64,000 nt of DNA from assembly GCF_001649575.2 (NCBI RefSeq), contig NC_051430.1, positions 33,254,409 to 33,318,408 of the forward strand, written 5' to 3'. Origin of the DNA: Kryptolebias marmoratus. Taxonomy: Eukaryota; Chordata; Actinopteri; Cyprinodontiformes; Rivulidae. The notes beneath the pieces were generated by a model, which did not search any database, was not told the DNA's origin, and saw nothing but the letters and a program-made list of their open reading frames with translations. Shown in pieces: positions 57,801 to 63,822 of this stretch. Every line of letters starts with the position of its first letter. Positions within the stretch are counted from its first letter, which is position 1. The position numbers and the translations under genes are program-made.

Positions 57801-60800
57801 GGAGATGGAAAAGTGACTGACTGAGGAGACTTAGTGATGACAGGAACACAAGAAGCAGAAACTACACAAAGACAAAACATGAAAACAATAAACCCAAATA
57901 CAAACGAAAACTCAAATCCTGACGTTGACCCCAAACAATTTAACGATGAAGAAACTGTTAGAAGCATAAAAAATCAAATCAAAAAACATTGAAAAATCGA
58001 GAATTTTGACAGTAATTTTCCACTTTATTACCGACCTGAAAAAGTGGCACGGCAGAACAGTGGTTACAGCTGAAAGCCACAGCTTCACCTCCAACCTGCG
58101 GCCTTTCTGGGTGGAGTTTACATGGCTGCCACAACTAAGCAACGTTAGCAAACACAAAAATGCTTCATACTCAGCTAGCTTTACAGATACTGAGCTAAAT
58201 TTCAATGTGATCGAATCTGATCCTAATCCCCAAGATCACATGAGATGTTTTTAACAATATGAGTCAGCTGTGACTGCCTGTTAGCACAATATCTCAAAAA
58301 CACTGGACCTCTCCCATGATAATTGTTGGCTACACATCTACACACAATGAACCCGATTCAAGATGGCTGCCACAGCCACCTGACTTTAGAAAACAAAAGT
58401 CATCCTCAACACATCTAGCATGATCTTACGATATCTCACGAGCTTGTGCATAACGTTATTTTAAAGATTTGTTTTTCATCATAAGACGACCTTAGTCTAA
58501 AACAAATCAAATCAAGTCTGCAGATGAGGGTTCATGTTTTCACTAGTTCCAGCTGGGTTCAGCCTGGCAGAGCCCAGAGTTTGTGAAGTTATTACTGTAG
58601 TGCCACAAACACTTTAACGGTCTCATTTGGAAGCTGCTGCTGCACGAAAACTGTAAGCACAGTGTGTGATACTTTCAGTGGAATGTGCTGAACAAAATCA
58701 AATAAACAGCTCCAAGCTGCTGTTACTGTATGTTGGTGAGTGCCAGAAGATGCACTCATTACTGCTGAGTGTGACTCCAGGTGGAGCTGCACAGATAGCT
58801 CACTCTCAGATGGCTCATTAGGTTTGGACCAGTGGCGGCTGGCCAACAGAGGGCGCTAGGGCGCCGCCCCACCACTCACATTACCTTGAATAAGACATAA
58901 CAAAAAAAAAATTAAATAGTACATTAAAAATATTTTGAAATATATGTATATATATATATATATATTCAGTTGTTAAAGATAAATATTTTATAGTTAATGA
59001 TCAGTAAAGTTGTTTTGTTCTTCGACGTTGTCTGATTGGTGACGTATTTCCGCCCTGGGGCGCAAAAATCTTTGTCCATAGACTCTCGTTAAAAGTTGCA
59101 CATGCGCAGTAGCTCCTCTNNNNNNNNNNNNNNNNNNNNNNNNNNNNNNNNNNNNNNNNNNNNNNNNNNNNNNNNNNNNNNNNNNNNNNNNNNNNNNNNN
59201 NNNNNNNNNNNNNNNNNNNNNNNNNNNNNNNNNNNNNNNNNNNNNNNNNNNNNNNNNNNNNNNNNNNNNNNNNNNNNNNNNNNNNNNNNNNNNNNNNNNN
59301 NNNNNNNNNNNNNNNNNNNNNNNNNNNNNNNNNNNNNNNNNNNNNNNNNNNNNNNNNNNNNNNNNNNNNNNNNNNNNNNNNNNNNNNNNNNNNNNNNNNN
59401 NNNNNNNNNNNNNNNNNNNNNNNNNNNNNNNNNNNNNNNNNNNNNNNNNNNNNNNNNNNNNNNNNNNNNNNNNNNNNNNNNNNNNNNNNNNNNNNNNNNN
59501 NNNNNNNNNNNNNNNNNNNNNNNNNNNNNNNNNNNNNNNNNNNNNNNNNNNNNNNNNNNNNNNNNNNNNNNNNNNNNNNNNNNNNNNNNNNNNNNNNNNN
59601 NNNNNNNNNNNNNNNNNNNNNNNGTGCCTTGGGAGACCTCCGTCTTTGTAAGTATTGGTGTTCAGGAAGCACTTATGCATTTATATGTACATTATAATGT
59701 TGCTTTTGTTGTTTTAATTCATGTAAATACACTGGTGTGATACCTTAGTATATGTTTTAGTCCAAAACATATACTAAGGTATCACATAATAGACATATAC
59801 CTATTTTGGATTTATAGCCGCCCCTGGAGAAAACTCCACCAGCCGCCACTGGTTTGGACACACTGAATGGCAGAGGTTTATACCCTTCCCATTGTTAATA
59901 TTCAGGACTGATATGAGAAAAGTGTCAGAATGCTGCTATCTTGTATTACAACAGCATTAGAAGGTTGACAAAATGTCATAATTCTAACATTTCTTTCAAT
60001 TTAATCTATCAAATCTTGAAAAAAGAAAGAATGAGAAAAATGAAAAGAAAGAAAAAAAATGAAGATCTTTTTGATAGCCTTAAAGCCGTTAAAAAATAAA
60101 ACACCAAAACAATTAACTTTTGGTTGATTTTTCTGTCCACGAGGAATGCATTCTTCACTTTTAAATAGACACTTTTTTTTCCATTTTACAGACACTCACT
60201 GATTGATTTGCATGCTTGAGCCATGGCTGCCCCAAAGACAAAAAAACCCAAAAACTTCACAGTAATTTGATTAACTCATAAGTTTACCCGCTTCTCCATT
60301 CCGGGTCGTGGGGAGCTGGTGTGAGAGGCGGGGGACACCCTGAACAGGTCACAAGTCCATCACAGGGACACAGAGACAACCAACCATTCACCCTCTCACT
60401 CACACCTAGGGACAATTTAAGAGTCACCAAATAACCTAACATGCATGCTTTTGGCGTGTGGGAGGAAACCGGAGCACCCAGAGTAAACCCTCGTGCACAC
60501 AGGGAGAACATGCAAGGATCAAGTCCCAGTCTGGGATCTGAACCTTCTTGCTGGGAGGTGACAGCTCTAACCACTACGCCGCTGTGCCACCCCTGTAAAC
60601 TAATAAATAAAAAACAGATTACCTCTTTTTGGTTTATACAGGGCCTATAAAAAGTATTCAAAAGTATGTTTTATTGCTATCAAAAACAATAATAGTTTTA
60701 TGAGAGCAATAAAGACAATCTTCAATGTCAAAGTGAGATCAAATTTCTGCAGAATAATGCTAATTCCAAAAAATCTGTAATGTAAAACAAGTGTGTGTGT

Positions 60801-61088
60801 GAATGAGTGTAAAGCGGCAGTCGTCCAGCAGATCAGACAATGTTTTGTATGTGATGCCGAAGCTGCGCTCTTACCGTAGGTAGTCTCTCCGGCACAGGAT
60901 GAGGTTGGCTTTGGTGTAGAGAGTGGAGCCCACTTCACCCAGCCGGCACTCGCAGCAGGCGCACTTCAGGCAGTCCTCATGCCAGTACTTATCCAGAGCC
61001 TTCAGCAGGTAGCGGTCCTTGATCTTTCGGTTGCAGCCGGCACAGCCTTTTGGCTTGGTGTCCGGCTGGACGGTGAGCATTTGTATAC
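35501..61088 (-). CDS. lmo3: LIM domain only 3, complete coding region, 3 coding exons, 145 aa
   Basis: Nuclear LIM-only cofactor: two tandem zinc-binding LIM domains bridge transcription factors such as bHLH proteins and LDB1, without binding DNA themselves; LMO3 acts mainly in the developing nervous system. Coding exons on the minus strand: 60875-61088 (ATG at 61080), 43129-43254, 35501-35606. Joined coding length is 438 nt with stop, 145 residues, as in human LMO3. LIM1 runs from about residue 13 ([36 protein letters not shown]), LIM2 from about C77 ([55 protein letters not shown]). The start [13 protein letters not shown] and end [14 protein letters not shown] separate it from LMO1. All splice junctions are GT-AG. 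The first coding exon has an acceptor 8 bases upstream of the ATG, so at least one non-coding exon lies further out. Introns are 17.6 and 7.5 kb. Confidence 0.98.
36105..36312 (+). mobile_element. tRNA-related dispersed repeat, 3' part
   Basis: Matches the family at 38262-38560 and (reversed) 60285-60597 over catgcatgttaggttaattg, gtccctaggtgtgagagaga, ttgtctctatgtgtctttat and gcgacccagaaaggaagaag. It ends in agatggatgg. The 5' tRNA-like head is missing. Confidence 0.68.
36836..36874. repeat. (TA)n microsatellite
   Basis: About 19 TA units followed by a short GT run, in lmo3 intron 2. Confidence 0.97.
36880..38255. other. No recognised feature (lmo3 intron 2)
   Basis: AT-rich intronic DNA. 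Nothing recognised. Confidence 0.45.
38262..38560 (+). mobile_element. tRNA-related dispersed repeat, body and 3' end
   Basis: Runs from ctgcctgggggcttttgtgtgg and tttgcatgttctcctgttta through aacatgcatgatagggtaat and ctctataaagccctgtgatg to gcaggtaaagaaaatggctg. The tRNA-like head is absent. Confidence 0.68.
38724..39627. mobile_element. hAT-type element, family tagtgctgggcgatat, copy 4 (lmo3 intron 2)
   Basis: Intact ends tagtgctgggcgatataac and catatcgcccagcacta. Flanks ccaaaaag (38716-38723) and cctaaaag (39628-39635) agree at 7 of 8. The visible interior has no long transposase frame; 537 bases are an assembly gap. Confidence 0.87.
38939..39475. other. Assembly gap (537 N)
   Basis: Run of N inside hAT family copy 4. 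Confidence 0.99.
39640..39935 (+). pseudogene. Decayed Tc1-like transposase fragment
   Basis: The frame around 39805-39860 gives [20 protein letters not shown], a worn version of the GGGSIMVWGCFSxxG block in Tc1/mariner transposases. The sequence acagcatcatgttgtggggg matches the same block at 48890-48907 in the clearer Tc1 copy. Stops interrupt the rest. Confidence 0.6.
39940..41365. other. Unrecognised intronic DNA (lmo3 intron 2)
   Basis: 40041-40430 is GC-richer and gives open frames on both strands, but none resembles a known family. No splice-bounded exon is proposed. Confidence 0.4.
41369..41676. repeat. Degenerate ~24-bp minisatellite rich in ATTA
   Basis: About ten diverged units around ttgtgattaaaggctaaat recur through the stretch, for example at 41424, 41473, 41600 and 41619, with substitutions and small indels. 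The unit carries an ATTA core, so the array contains a regularly spaced set of homeodomain-type core sites. It lies in lmo3 intron 2. Confidence 0.75.
41680..43120. other. No recognised feature (lmo3 intron 2)
   Basis: AT-rich intronic DNA leading to the middle coding exon. No repeat or exon recognised. Confidence 0.45.
43129..43254 (-). CDS. lmo3: lmo3 middle coding exon (first half of LIM2)
   Basis: 126 nt, acceptor atttag, donor gtaact. Encodes [41 protein letters not shown]. An arginine codon is split at each end. Confidence 0.98.
43260..43985. other. No recognised feature (lmo3 intron 1)
   Basis: Intronic DNA next to the middle lmo3 exon. Nothing recognised. Confidence 0.45.
43990..44085 (+). 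mobile_element. L2-like LINE terminal fragment
   Basis: Reads ccctgagacgaccttttttg and tgacttggcactatctaaac, then repeats of actgaa, matching the terminal part of the 2055-2316 family (ccctgagacgacttttgctg). Confidence 0.6.
44229..44917. mobile_element. hAT-type element with cagtggttcccaaa ends, perfect 8-bp target duplication
   Basis: Left end cagtggttcccaaagatttt, right end cagtttgggaaccactg. Flanks agttaacc at 44221-44228 and 44918-44925 are identical. The interior is interrupted by another repeat (44426-44836); without it the element is about 280 bp, too short to code for a transposase. Confidence 0.92.
44426..44836. mobile_element. Repeat with tcaggat ... atcctca ends nested in a hAT element
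   Basis: About 410 bp, purine-rich on the plus strand, with blocks gtgcagactcatctttaaaa, aatggctgacgtggcagcaa, aggataattacag-type and aaacagaacagaaacac. The same order occurs at 57517-57926 and partly at 47570-47945 and 52190-52425. The superfamily was not determined. Confidence 0.68.
44977..45412 (-). pseudogene. Inverted L2-like LINE C-terminus and 3' end
   Basis: The minus strand reads [60 protein letters not shown], then in another frame [17 protein letters not shown] sequence and the 3' region ending in caaattttatttgt reversed with a tgat tail (44979-44990). Nearly identical to 3020-3487 and complete where that copy has a gap. Confidence 0.85.
45560..47160. other. No recognised gene (lmo3 intron 1)
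   Basis: AT-rich intronic DNA. About 46900-46985 is dense in taattaaaa and aattaatc words and could be regulatory, but this is not supported further. Confidence 0.35.
47165..47340. mobile_element. Possible Tc1-like terminal fragment
   Basis: Starts acacagcctggccaaaaaac, a word typical of one end of teleost Tc1-like elements, and continues agtcaccacctggatttaac. The partner end was not found. Confidence 0.45.
47337..47606 (-). pseudogene. Retroelement C-terminal fragment, probably Penelope-like (GIY-YIG side)
   Basis: An 89-codon minus-strand frame reads [48 protein letters not shown]. The block [19 protein letters not shown] followed by RGGGLR is a frequent C-terminal segment of teleost retroelement proteins that carry a GIY-YIG endonuclease. 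The endonuclease core and reverse transcriptase are not present here. Family assignment is from memory of the motif and is moderate. Confidence 0.55.
47640..47945. repeat. Purine-rich dispersed repeat, partial
   Basis: Words gaggctctgacaacgactga, aggagcttataaagactggg and aacaggtaacaaaaactcag, ending caaaaccacgacaggaaaa, resemble in layout the repeat at 44426-44836 and 57517-57926. Confidence 0.45.
48000..49478 (+). pseudogene. Tc1-like transposon, decayed, interrupted by a hAT MITE
   Basis: The N-terminal part reads [20 protein letters not shown] and then, with stops, [60 protein letters not shown]: the paired-type helix-turn-helix region of Tc1 transposases. After a MITE insertion it resumes [24 protein letters not shown] sequence (gcagcatcatgttgtgggga) and [20 protein letters not shown]. 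The 3' end reads cttttcagatttgtatttgc ... tttcaaggcactgta. Many stops and frameshifts; the catalytic triad cannot be read intact. Confidence 0.85.
48659..48850. mobile_element. Palindromic hAT-type MITE nested in a Tc1 transposase
   Basis: Starts caggggtaggcaaccctg and ends ttgcctaccccca. Flanks ccctaaac (48651-48658) and ccttaaac (48851-48858) agree at 7 of 8. Removing it rejoins the Tc1 reading order. Confidence 0.9.
49600..50560. promoter_or_regulatory. Candidate conserved non-coding stretch (lmo3 intron 1)
   Basis: Repeat-free texture with balanced composition and words such as gacagttaattaccc, ctgcataattacaagctc, tgatttgttgaatc and cttacttgcctggctgcc. Long low-repeat intronic stretches beside developmental regulators such as lmo3 often hold enhancers. 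No comparison was possible, so this remains a candidate. Confidence 0.25.
50565..52180. other. Mixed intronic DNA with pieces of the abundant dispersed repeat
   Basis: 50640-50760 (gtggtgtccatccaaaagct, catccagtggttcttttt), 50935-51130 and 51720-51830 (catctcatgttgagaatggg) carry words of the abundant dispersed repeat. No gene was recognised. Confidence 0.4.
52190..52425. repeat. Purine-rich dispersed repeat, partial
   Basis: Layout ggagggtataaatgg ... aacaggtgagagtgggcggg ... aaacacaaatcccaacactt resembles the right part of 44426-44836 and 57517-57926. Confidence 0.45.
52440..52690. repeat. Abundant dispersed repeat, unknown class (copy 6)
   Basis: Words tccaattcaagatgactgtc, cagatcctgagctaaagttt and accaaaatggctataactcc recur in other copies. 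Confidence 0.5.
52700..53405. other. No recognised feature (lmo3 intron 1)
   Basis: Intronic DNA; 52930-53050 is rich in attaat and aattaaaa words but nothing further can be supported. Confidence 0.4.
53410..53540. repeat. Irregular tandem repeat of gctacttttagc words
   Basis: tgctacttttagc or close variants occur near 53441, 53462, 53489 and 53516 with variable spacers of tagcatttt or taatttgc type. Confidence 0.7.
53740..54010. repeat. Abundant dispersed repeat, unknown class (copy 7, reversed)
   Basis: Reversed words ccagttcaagatggccccca, caaaatatcttttacaccac and ctcaggaagtaatcactgga. The hAT-type element at 54011 is inserted directly at its edge. Confidence 0.6.
54011..54785. mobile_element. 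hAT-type element with caggggtggaaatta end, one end lost
   Basis: Inverted relative of 5104-5678: it starts caggggtggaaattagcacc and continues gccaaatgcgggtaaatatt. The far side ends acataaaatagtggctggta and then breaks before the terminal repeat. A block of about 50 bases (gattatttcagacggctgaa followed by atatttggttcccccctgg) occurs twice, at 54475-54526 and 54643-54690. 54170-54474 is an assembly gap. Confidence 0.8.
54170..54474. other. Assembly gap (305 N)
   Basis: Run of N inside the hAT-type element at 54011-54785. Confidence 0.99.
54788..55282 (-). CDS. Unidentified 164-codon open frame next to a transposon
   Basis: A continuous minus-strand frame from ATG at 55280-55282, with a stop a few codons upstream of it. 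The composition looks protein-like: [100 protein letters not shown]. It is not a low-complexity frame, and it is richer in GC than its surroundings. I do not recognise the family. It abuts the broken end of the hAT-type element at 54785 and is free of introns, so a retrocopy or a fragment of a larger mobile element is as likely as a host gene. No splice-based continuation was identified. Confidence 0.3.
   Translation of the reverse strand: MSGSNRSQWFLSMHKTSVVWLWWFIIVGPEYLGPWGVWGRELEAELATLASWQCYDPITASPFVQLLLLQLTLYRITLSQGHSAQLSFTLFLDTKQEAFVPIVVRPAGEEGRWMDMVEDLPPASFQAADGVSSAKERLQPVQEAQKLLIYRRTFFISAQFKEQP
55490..56150. mobile_element. Possible MITE with vertebrate gtgtccacac-type words
   Basis: cctgtgtccacacagaaacg and tgtttttgtgtggacatcct are inverse-type words near 55550-55620, and gcgtttccatgtggaagaaa occurs near 56138. 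These words are usual in teleost hAT-like MITEs. The element boundaries are unclear. Confidence 0.3.
56160..57510. other. Low-repeat intronic DNA (lmo3 intron 1), possible regulatory content
   Basis: 56330-56680 and 57050-57460 lack repeat words and contain fork-head-type tgtaaacaaa, octamer-like acgcaaatgagcat and homeodomain-type tttaattgg words. This is a weak hint only. Confidence 0.25.
57517..57926. mobile_element. Repeat with tcaggc ... atcctga ends, related to 44426-44836
   Basis: Same order of blocks as 44426-44836: gtgtgcagactcatctt, aaggctgacgaggcagcaga, gaggataattatggg and aacacaagaagcagaaac, ending ctcaaatcctga. Confidence 0.65.
58010..58480. repeat. Abundant dispersed repeat, unknown class (copy 8)
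   Basis: Reversed words acaatatctcaaaaacactg, ttggctacacatctacac and gattcaagatggctgccaca. Further words (atactgagctaaatttca) lie at 58180-58205. Confidence 0.6.
59120..59623. other. Assembly gap (504 N)
   Basis: Run of N inside the hAT-type element at 58830-59851. Confidence 0.99.
59736..59786. repeat. Perfect 23-bp inverted repeat with 5-nt loop
   Basis: Arms 59736-59758 and 59764-59786 are exact reverse complements (left arm starts tgtgataccttagtata) around agtcc. It lies about 65 bp inside the right end of the hAT-type element. Confidence 0.97.
59870..60280. other. No recognised feature (lmo3 intron 1)
   Basis: AT-rich intronic DNA; only A- and T-runs are notable. Confidence 0.5.
60285..60597 (-). 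mobile_element. tRNA-related dispersed repeat, nearly complete
   Basis: On the minus strand it begins near ggtggcacagcggcgtagtg, gttagagctgtcacctccca and gcaagaaggttcagatccca, which resemble the A box and B box (ggttcagatcc against GGTTCGANTCC) of a tRNA-derived promoter. It continues with tgcatgttctccctgtgtgc, ctccggtttcctcccacac and catgcatgttaggttatttg, then tccatcacagggacac reversed. A 3' end near 60285 reads gagaagcgg-type sequence. The same family occurs at 36105, 38262 and 44093. Confidence 0.75.
60875..61088 (-). CDS. lmo3: lmo3 first coding exon (LIM1), with 8 nt of 5' UTR
   Basis: Acceptor tttttcag ends at 61089; the exon begins gtatacaaATG with ATG at 61078-61080. It encodes [19 protein letters not shown] through [11 protein letters not shown] and two bases of an arginine codon. 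Donor gtaaga. Confidence 0.97.
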
Positions 61089-61089
61089 C

Positions 61090-61410
61090 TGAAAAACAGA
61101 GAGGTGCTCTTTAATCAGCTGACTCTGAACTGTGGAGGAGGGAGAAGACACATTAAGTTTGTTATCTTTACCATCTTTCTTACTACACGAAGTTTATATA
61201 GAGCCACAAAATCTAAATGACAAGTAAACTTAAATAAATAAAACAATTAAAAGTTTTTCAATACTATACTGTAAATATTTGTGTTTTGTCAAAGTTTGGC
61301 AACAGAAGCTAATTTTATTCTTACTGAAATATAATAAAGGTGGACAGTAACTACAACAAACAACAATTTAAAGTGGCAAATATACTATAAAATATTTAAT
61401 TTGATATTAT
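61090..61410. other. lmo3 upstream intron, no feature recognised
   Basis: AT-rich intron between the first coding exon of lmo3 and an unidentified non-coding first exon. Confidence 0.5.
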
Positions 61411-61416
61411 GTAAGG

Positions 61417-62190
61417 TAGTGCTGGGCGATATACCGATACATATCGTGGGGACGATGAAAAAATGTCTATCTTGATATATTTTCTTCTATCGTTTCTGTC
61501 ATAATTGTATCAATGATTCATGTAAATATTTCATAACGTAGGCTACGACGAATGTATTAGTGTTGTCNNNNNNNNNNNNNNNNNNNNNNNNNNNNNNNNN
61601 NNNNNNNNNNNNNNNNNNNNNNNNNNNNNNNNNNNNNNNNNNNNNNNNNNNNNNNNNNNNNNNNNNNNNNNNNNNNNNNNNNNNNNNNNNNNNNNNNNNN
61701 NNNNNNNNNNNNNNNNNNNNNNNNNNNNNNNNNNNNNNNNNNNNNNNNNNNNNNNNNNNNNNNNNNNNNNNNNNNNNNNNNNNNNNNNNNNNNNNNNNNN
61801 NNNNNNNNNNNNNNNNNNNNNNNNNNNNNNNNNNNNNNNNNNNNNNNNNNNNNNNNNNNNNNNNNNNNNNNNNNNNNNNNNNNNNNNNNNNNNNNNNNNN
61901 NNNNNNNNNNNNNNNNNNNNNNNNNNNNNNNNNNNNNNNNNNNNNNNNNNNNNNNNNNNNNNNNNNNNNNNNNNNNNNNNNNNNNNNNNNNNNNNNNNNN
62001 NNNNNNNNNNNNNNNNNNNNNNNNNGTTCAGTTAAATGTCACTTCGAAATAAAGCTTGAAAAAGGTAAGAAATGAGATTATTTTTTCATATTTTTCAGAG
62101 AATAACTGACAACGTATGTAATTGGGGTATATCGTGATATAAAATTATCCATATCGTGATATAGGATTTTTTCCATGTCGCCCAGCACTA
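61417..62190. mobile_element. hAT-type element, family tagtgctgggcgatat, copy 5, perfect 8-bp target duplication
   Basis: Ends tagtgctgggcgatatacc and atgtcgcccagcacta. Flanks atgtaagg at 61409-61416 and 62191-62198 are identical, which fixes the element boundaries for all other copies. 61568-62025 is an assembly gap; the rest has no transposase frame. Confidence 0.93.
61568..62025. other. Assembly gap (458 N)
   Basis: Run of N inside hAT family copy 5. Confidence 0.99.
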
Positions 62191-62489
62191 ATGTAAGGTA
62201 TATTTCATAAAATCTTGTAATTAACATCAAGGAGTACACTTCTCCCCTTATATGAAATTTCGGACCAAAAACATCAAAGTTCATGTAGATAAACCCTTTC
62301 AAACAATGTTCATATCAAAACAGTAAAATGTGTTTTGAACGACTTCCTGTTTACTTCTCTGCTGAATCACCACTTTAAGTTAGTGGAGAAATGTAAGTAA
62401 TCCTGTGATCCTGGGGGCTATGTTGTCTCTCCTATGGCAAGCTAACATCAGGGGAGGGTCAGACTAAGAGCAAATCAAATACTTTGATG

Positions 62490-63235
62490 ATGAAGGAGTA
62501 CCACGTTACACAGGGTACCTCGCCTGGAAGAGAGAGGCCTGGAAAGGGGAGATGATTGATCGAGCCTTGGCTTCTGGGGTTCAGCCAGACCAGAGCAGCC
62601 ACCTCCCTTTGTAGATATTGTTGGGTTTACCTCTATGCACAGCTGGGTTTCTGGAACCCAACTTCTGGAGACAGGCTGGACTTTCTCCTACTCTGTAGAT
62701 GCCATGGGAGAAAGGTGTCAGGCATGTGTGGAGAGCCTCAGTGTTGGAGTTAGAGGGTCGCATCTTTACATCTTCAAGCTTCAGGAGAGAAGGTTCTCCC
62801 TGTTGTTTGTGCCTTTGCACCAGACATTATTTTTCAGATTATTTCAGATTACCTAGATTACTCTCTGAATGGTGTCCTGTAAAAGGATGCCATCTGGGGA
62901 TTCTCATGTGGGCAATGACAGAGTCAGCCTTAGATTTAAGATGAGGAGCTTTTTCTTCTAGAGGGCGCTCAAAGTAAAGCTGCTGCTCCTTTGCGTCGAA
63001 AGGTGTCAGCTGAGGTGCTTTTTGCATCTGATTAGAGTGCCTCCCGGGCAGGTCCCACTGAGAGGAAAGCTTTGGGCAGACCTAAAGTATGCTGGTGGAA
63101 TGATGTATACCTCTGCATCCTGGAAACACCTTGGGATACCCCAGAAGGAGCTGGAGAGTGTTCCTGAGAAGAGTGATGTTTGTATTTCCCTCCTGAACCA
63201 GTTGCCTCCCTAATCTAATCACAGATTAGCAGTAG
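62490..63235 (+). pseudogene. RTE-type LINE with internal deletion: endonuclease joined to C-terminus
   Basis: 62630-62920 corresponds to the endonuclease part of the large teleost RTE-type LINE: about 62735-62815 reads like SLSVGVRGSHLYIFKLQERR with the neighbouring frame giving CLCTRHYFS, and gggattctcatgtgggcaat near 62896 matches the GDFNAHVGND block. Directly after gggcaatgacagag the sequence continues with the far C-terminus: GALKVKLLLLCVERCQLRCF-type, then PGQVPLRGKLWADLKYAGGM, ASWKHLGIPQKELESVPEKS, DVCISLLNQLPP. Reverse transcriptase is missing. It is followed by an ATGG-repeat tail. Confidence 0.68.
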
Positions 63236-63238
63236 AAG

Positions 63239-63299
63239 ATGGATGGATGGATGGATGGGTGGATGGGTGGATGGGTGGATGGATGGATGAATGGATGGA
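63239..63299 (+). repeat. (ATGG)n tail of the RTE-type LINE
   Basis: About 15 ATGG or GTGG units, the normal 3' microsatellite tail of this LINE type. Confidence 0.95.
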
Positions 63300-63403
63300 C
63301 TTTCCACTTATGGTAATGACTCCTGTTATGTGTACTGTTGTTTCTGTAAATTCTGCAGCAGCTATAGCCGTTTAATTTTAATTATTTTGACTTGATTAAA
63401 TAA

Positions 63404-63408
<5 letters not shown>

Positions 63409-63459
<51 letters not shown>
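63409..63459. repeat. (TA)n microsatellite
   Basis: About 25 TA units. Confidence 0.98.
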
Positions 63460-63463
<4 letters not shown>

Positions 63464-63585
63464 GGCTGTTTAAGTTTAAATTCGAGAAAAATAACTAAAT
63501 GTAAGTCAGTGTCTCAAAAAAAAAATCAACAGAAAGATGCCGTTTGGAATTCCATATTGACATTTGGCCCATTTAATACTGACCT

Positions 63586-63609
63586 TGTGTGTGTGTGTGT
63601 GTGTGTGTG
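63586..63609. repeat. (TG)n microsatellite
   Basis: Twelve TG units. An inverse (CA)n tract lies about 190 bp downstream, so the pair could base-pair in RNA. Confidence 0.97.
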
Positions 63610-63798
63610 AGGAGGCGTGGTCTTCACAGGCAGGGAGATGTGTATTGTTTGGCCCAAGCTCAGTGAAGAGCCTTTGTTGGCCCTATCGGTGTGGAGGGGG
63701 GGCCTGACAATGGGGCTTAGCAGTGGCTTCAAATTAGTATTCTCCTTCCATTCACTTAACAAGAGGCACAGCCGCACTCCCCTTTGTCCCTTGTTCAC

Positions 63799-63822
63799 CA
63801 CACACACACACACACACACACA
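63799..63822. repeat. (CA)n microsatellite
   Basis: Twelve CA units, inverse partner of the (TG)n tract at 63586-63609. Confidence 0.97.

Larger units (their letters stand above)
58830..59851. mobile_element. hAT-type element with cagtggcggctgg ends, perfect 8-bp target duplication
   Basis: Starts cagtggcggctggccaac and ends caccagccgccactg. Flanks gtttggac at 58822-58829 and 59852-59859 are identical. The central part is an assembly gap (59120-59623). Outside it there is no transposase frame. The right sub-terminal region carries a perfect 23-bp hairpin (59736-59786). Confidence 0.92.

Noticed and set aside
60875..61080. Assignment of the LIM gene to lmo1
   Set aside because: The N-terminus [12 protein letters not shown], the LFGVTGN segment and the C-terminus [14 protein letters not shown] fit LMO3; LMO1 has different ends.
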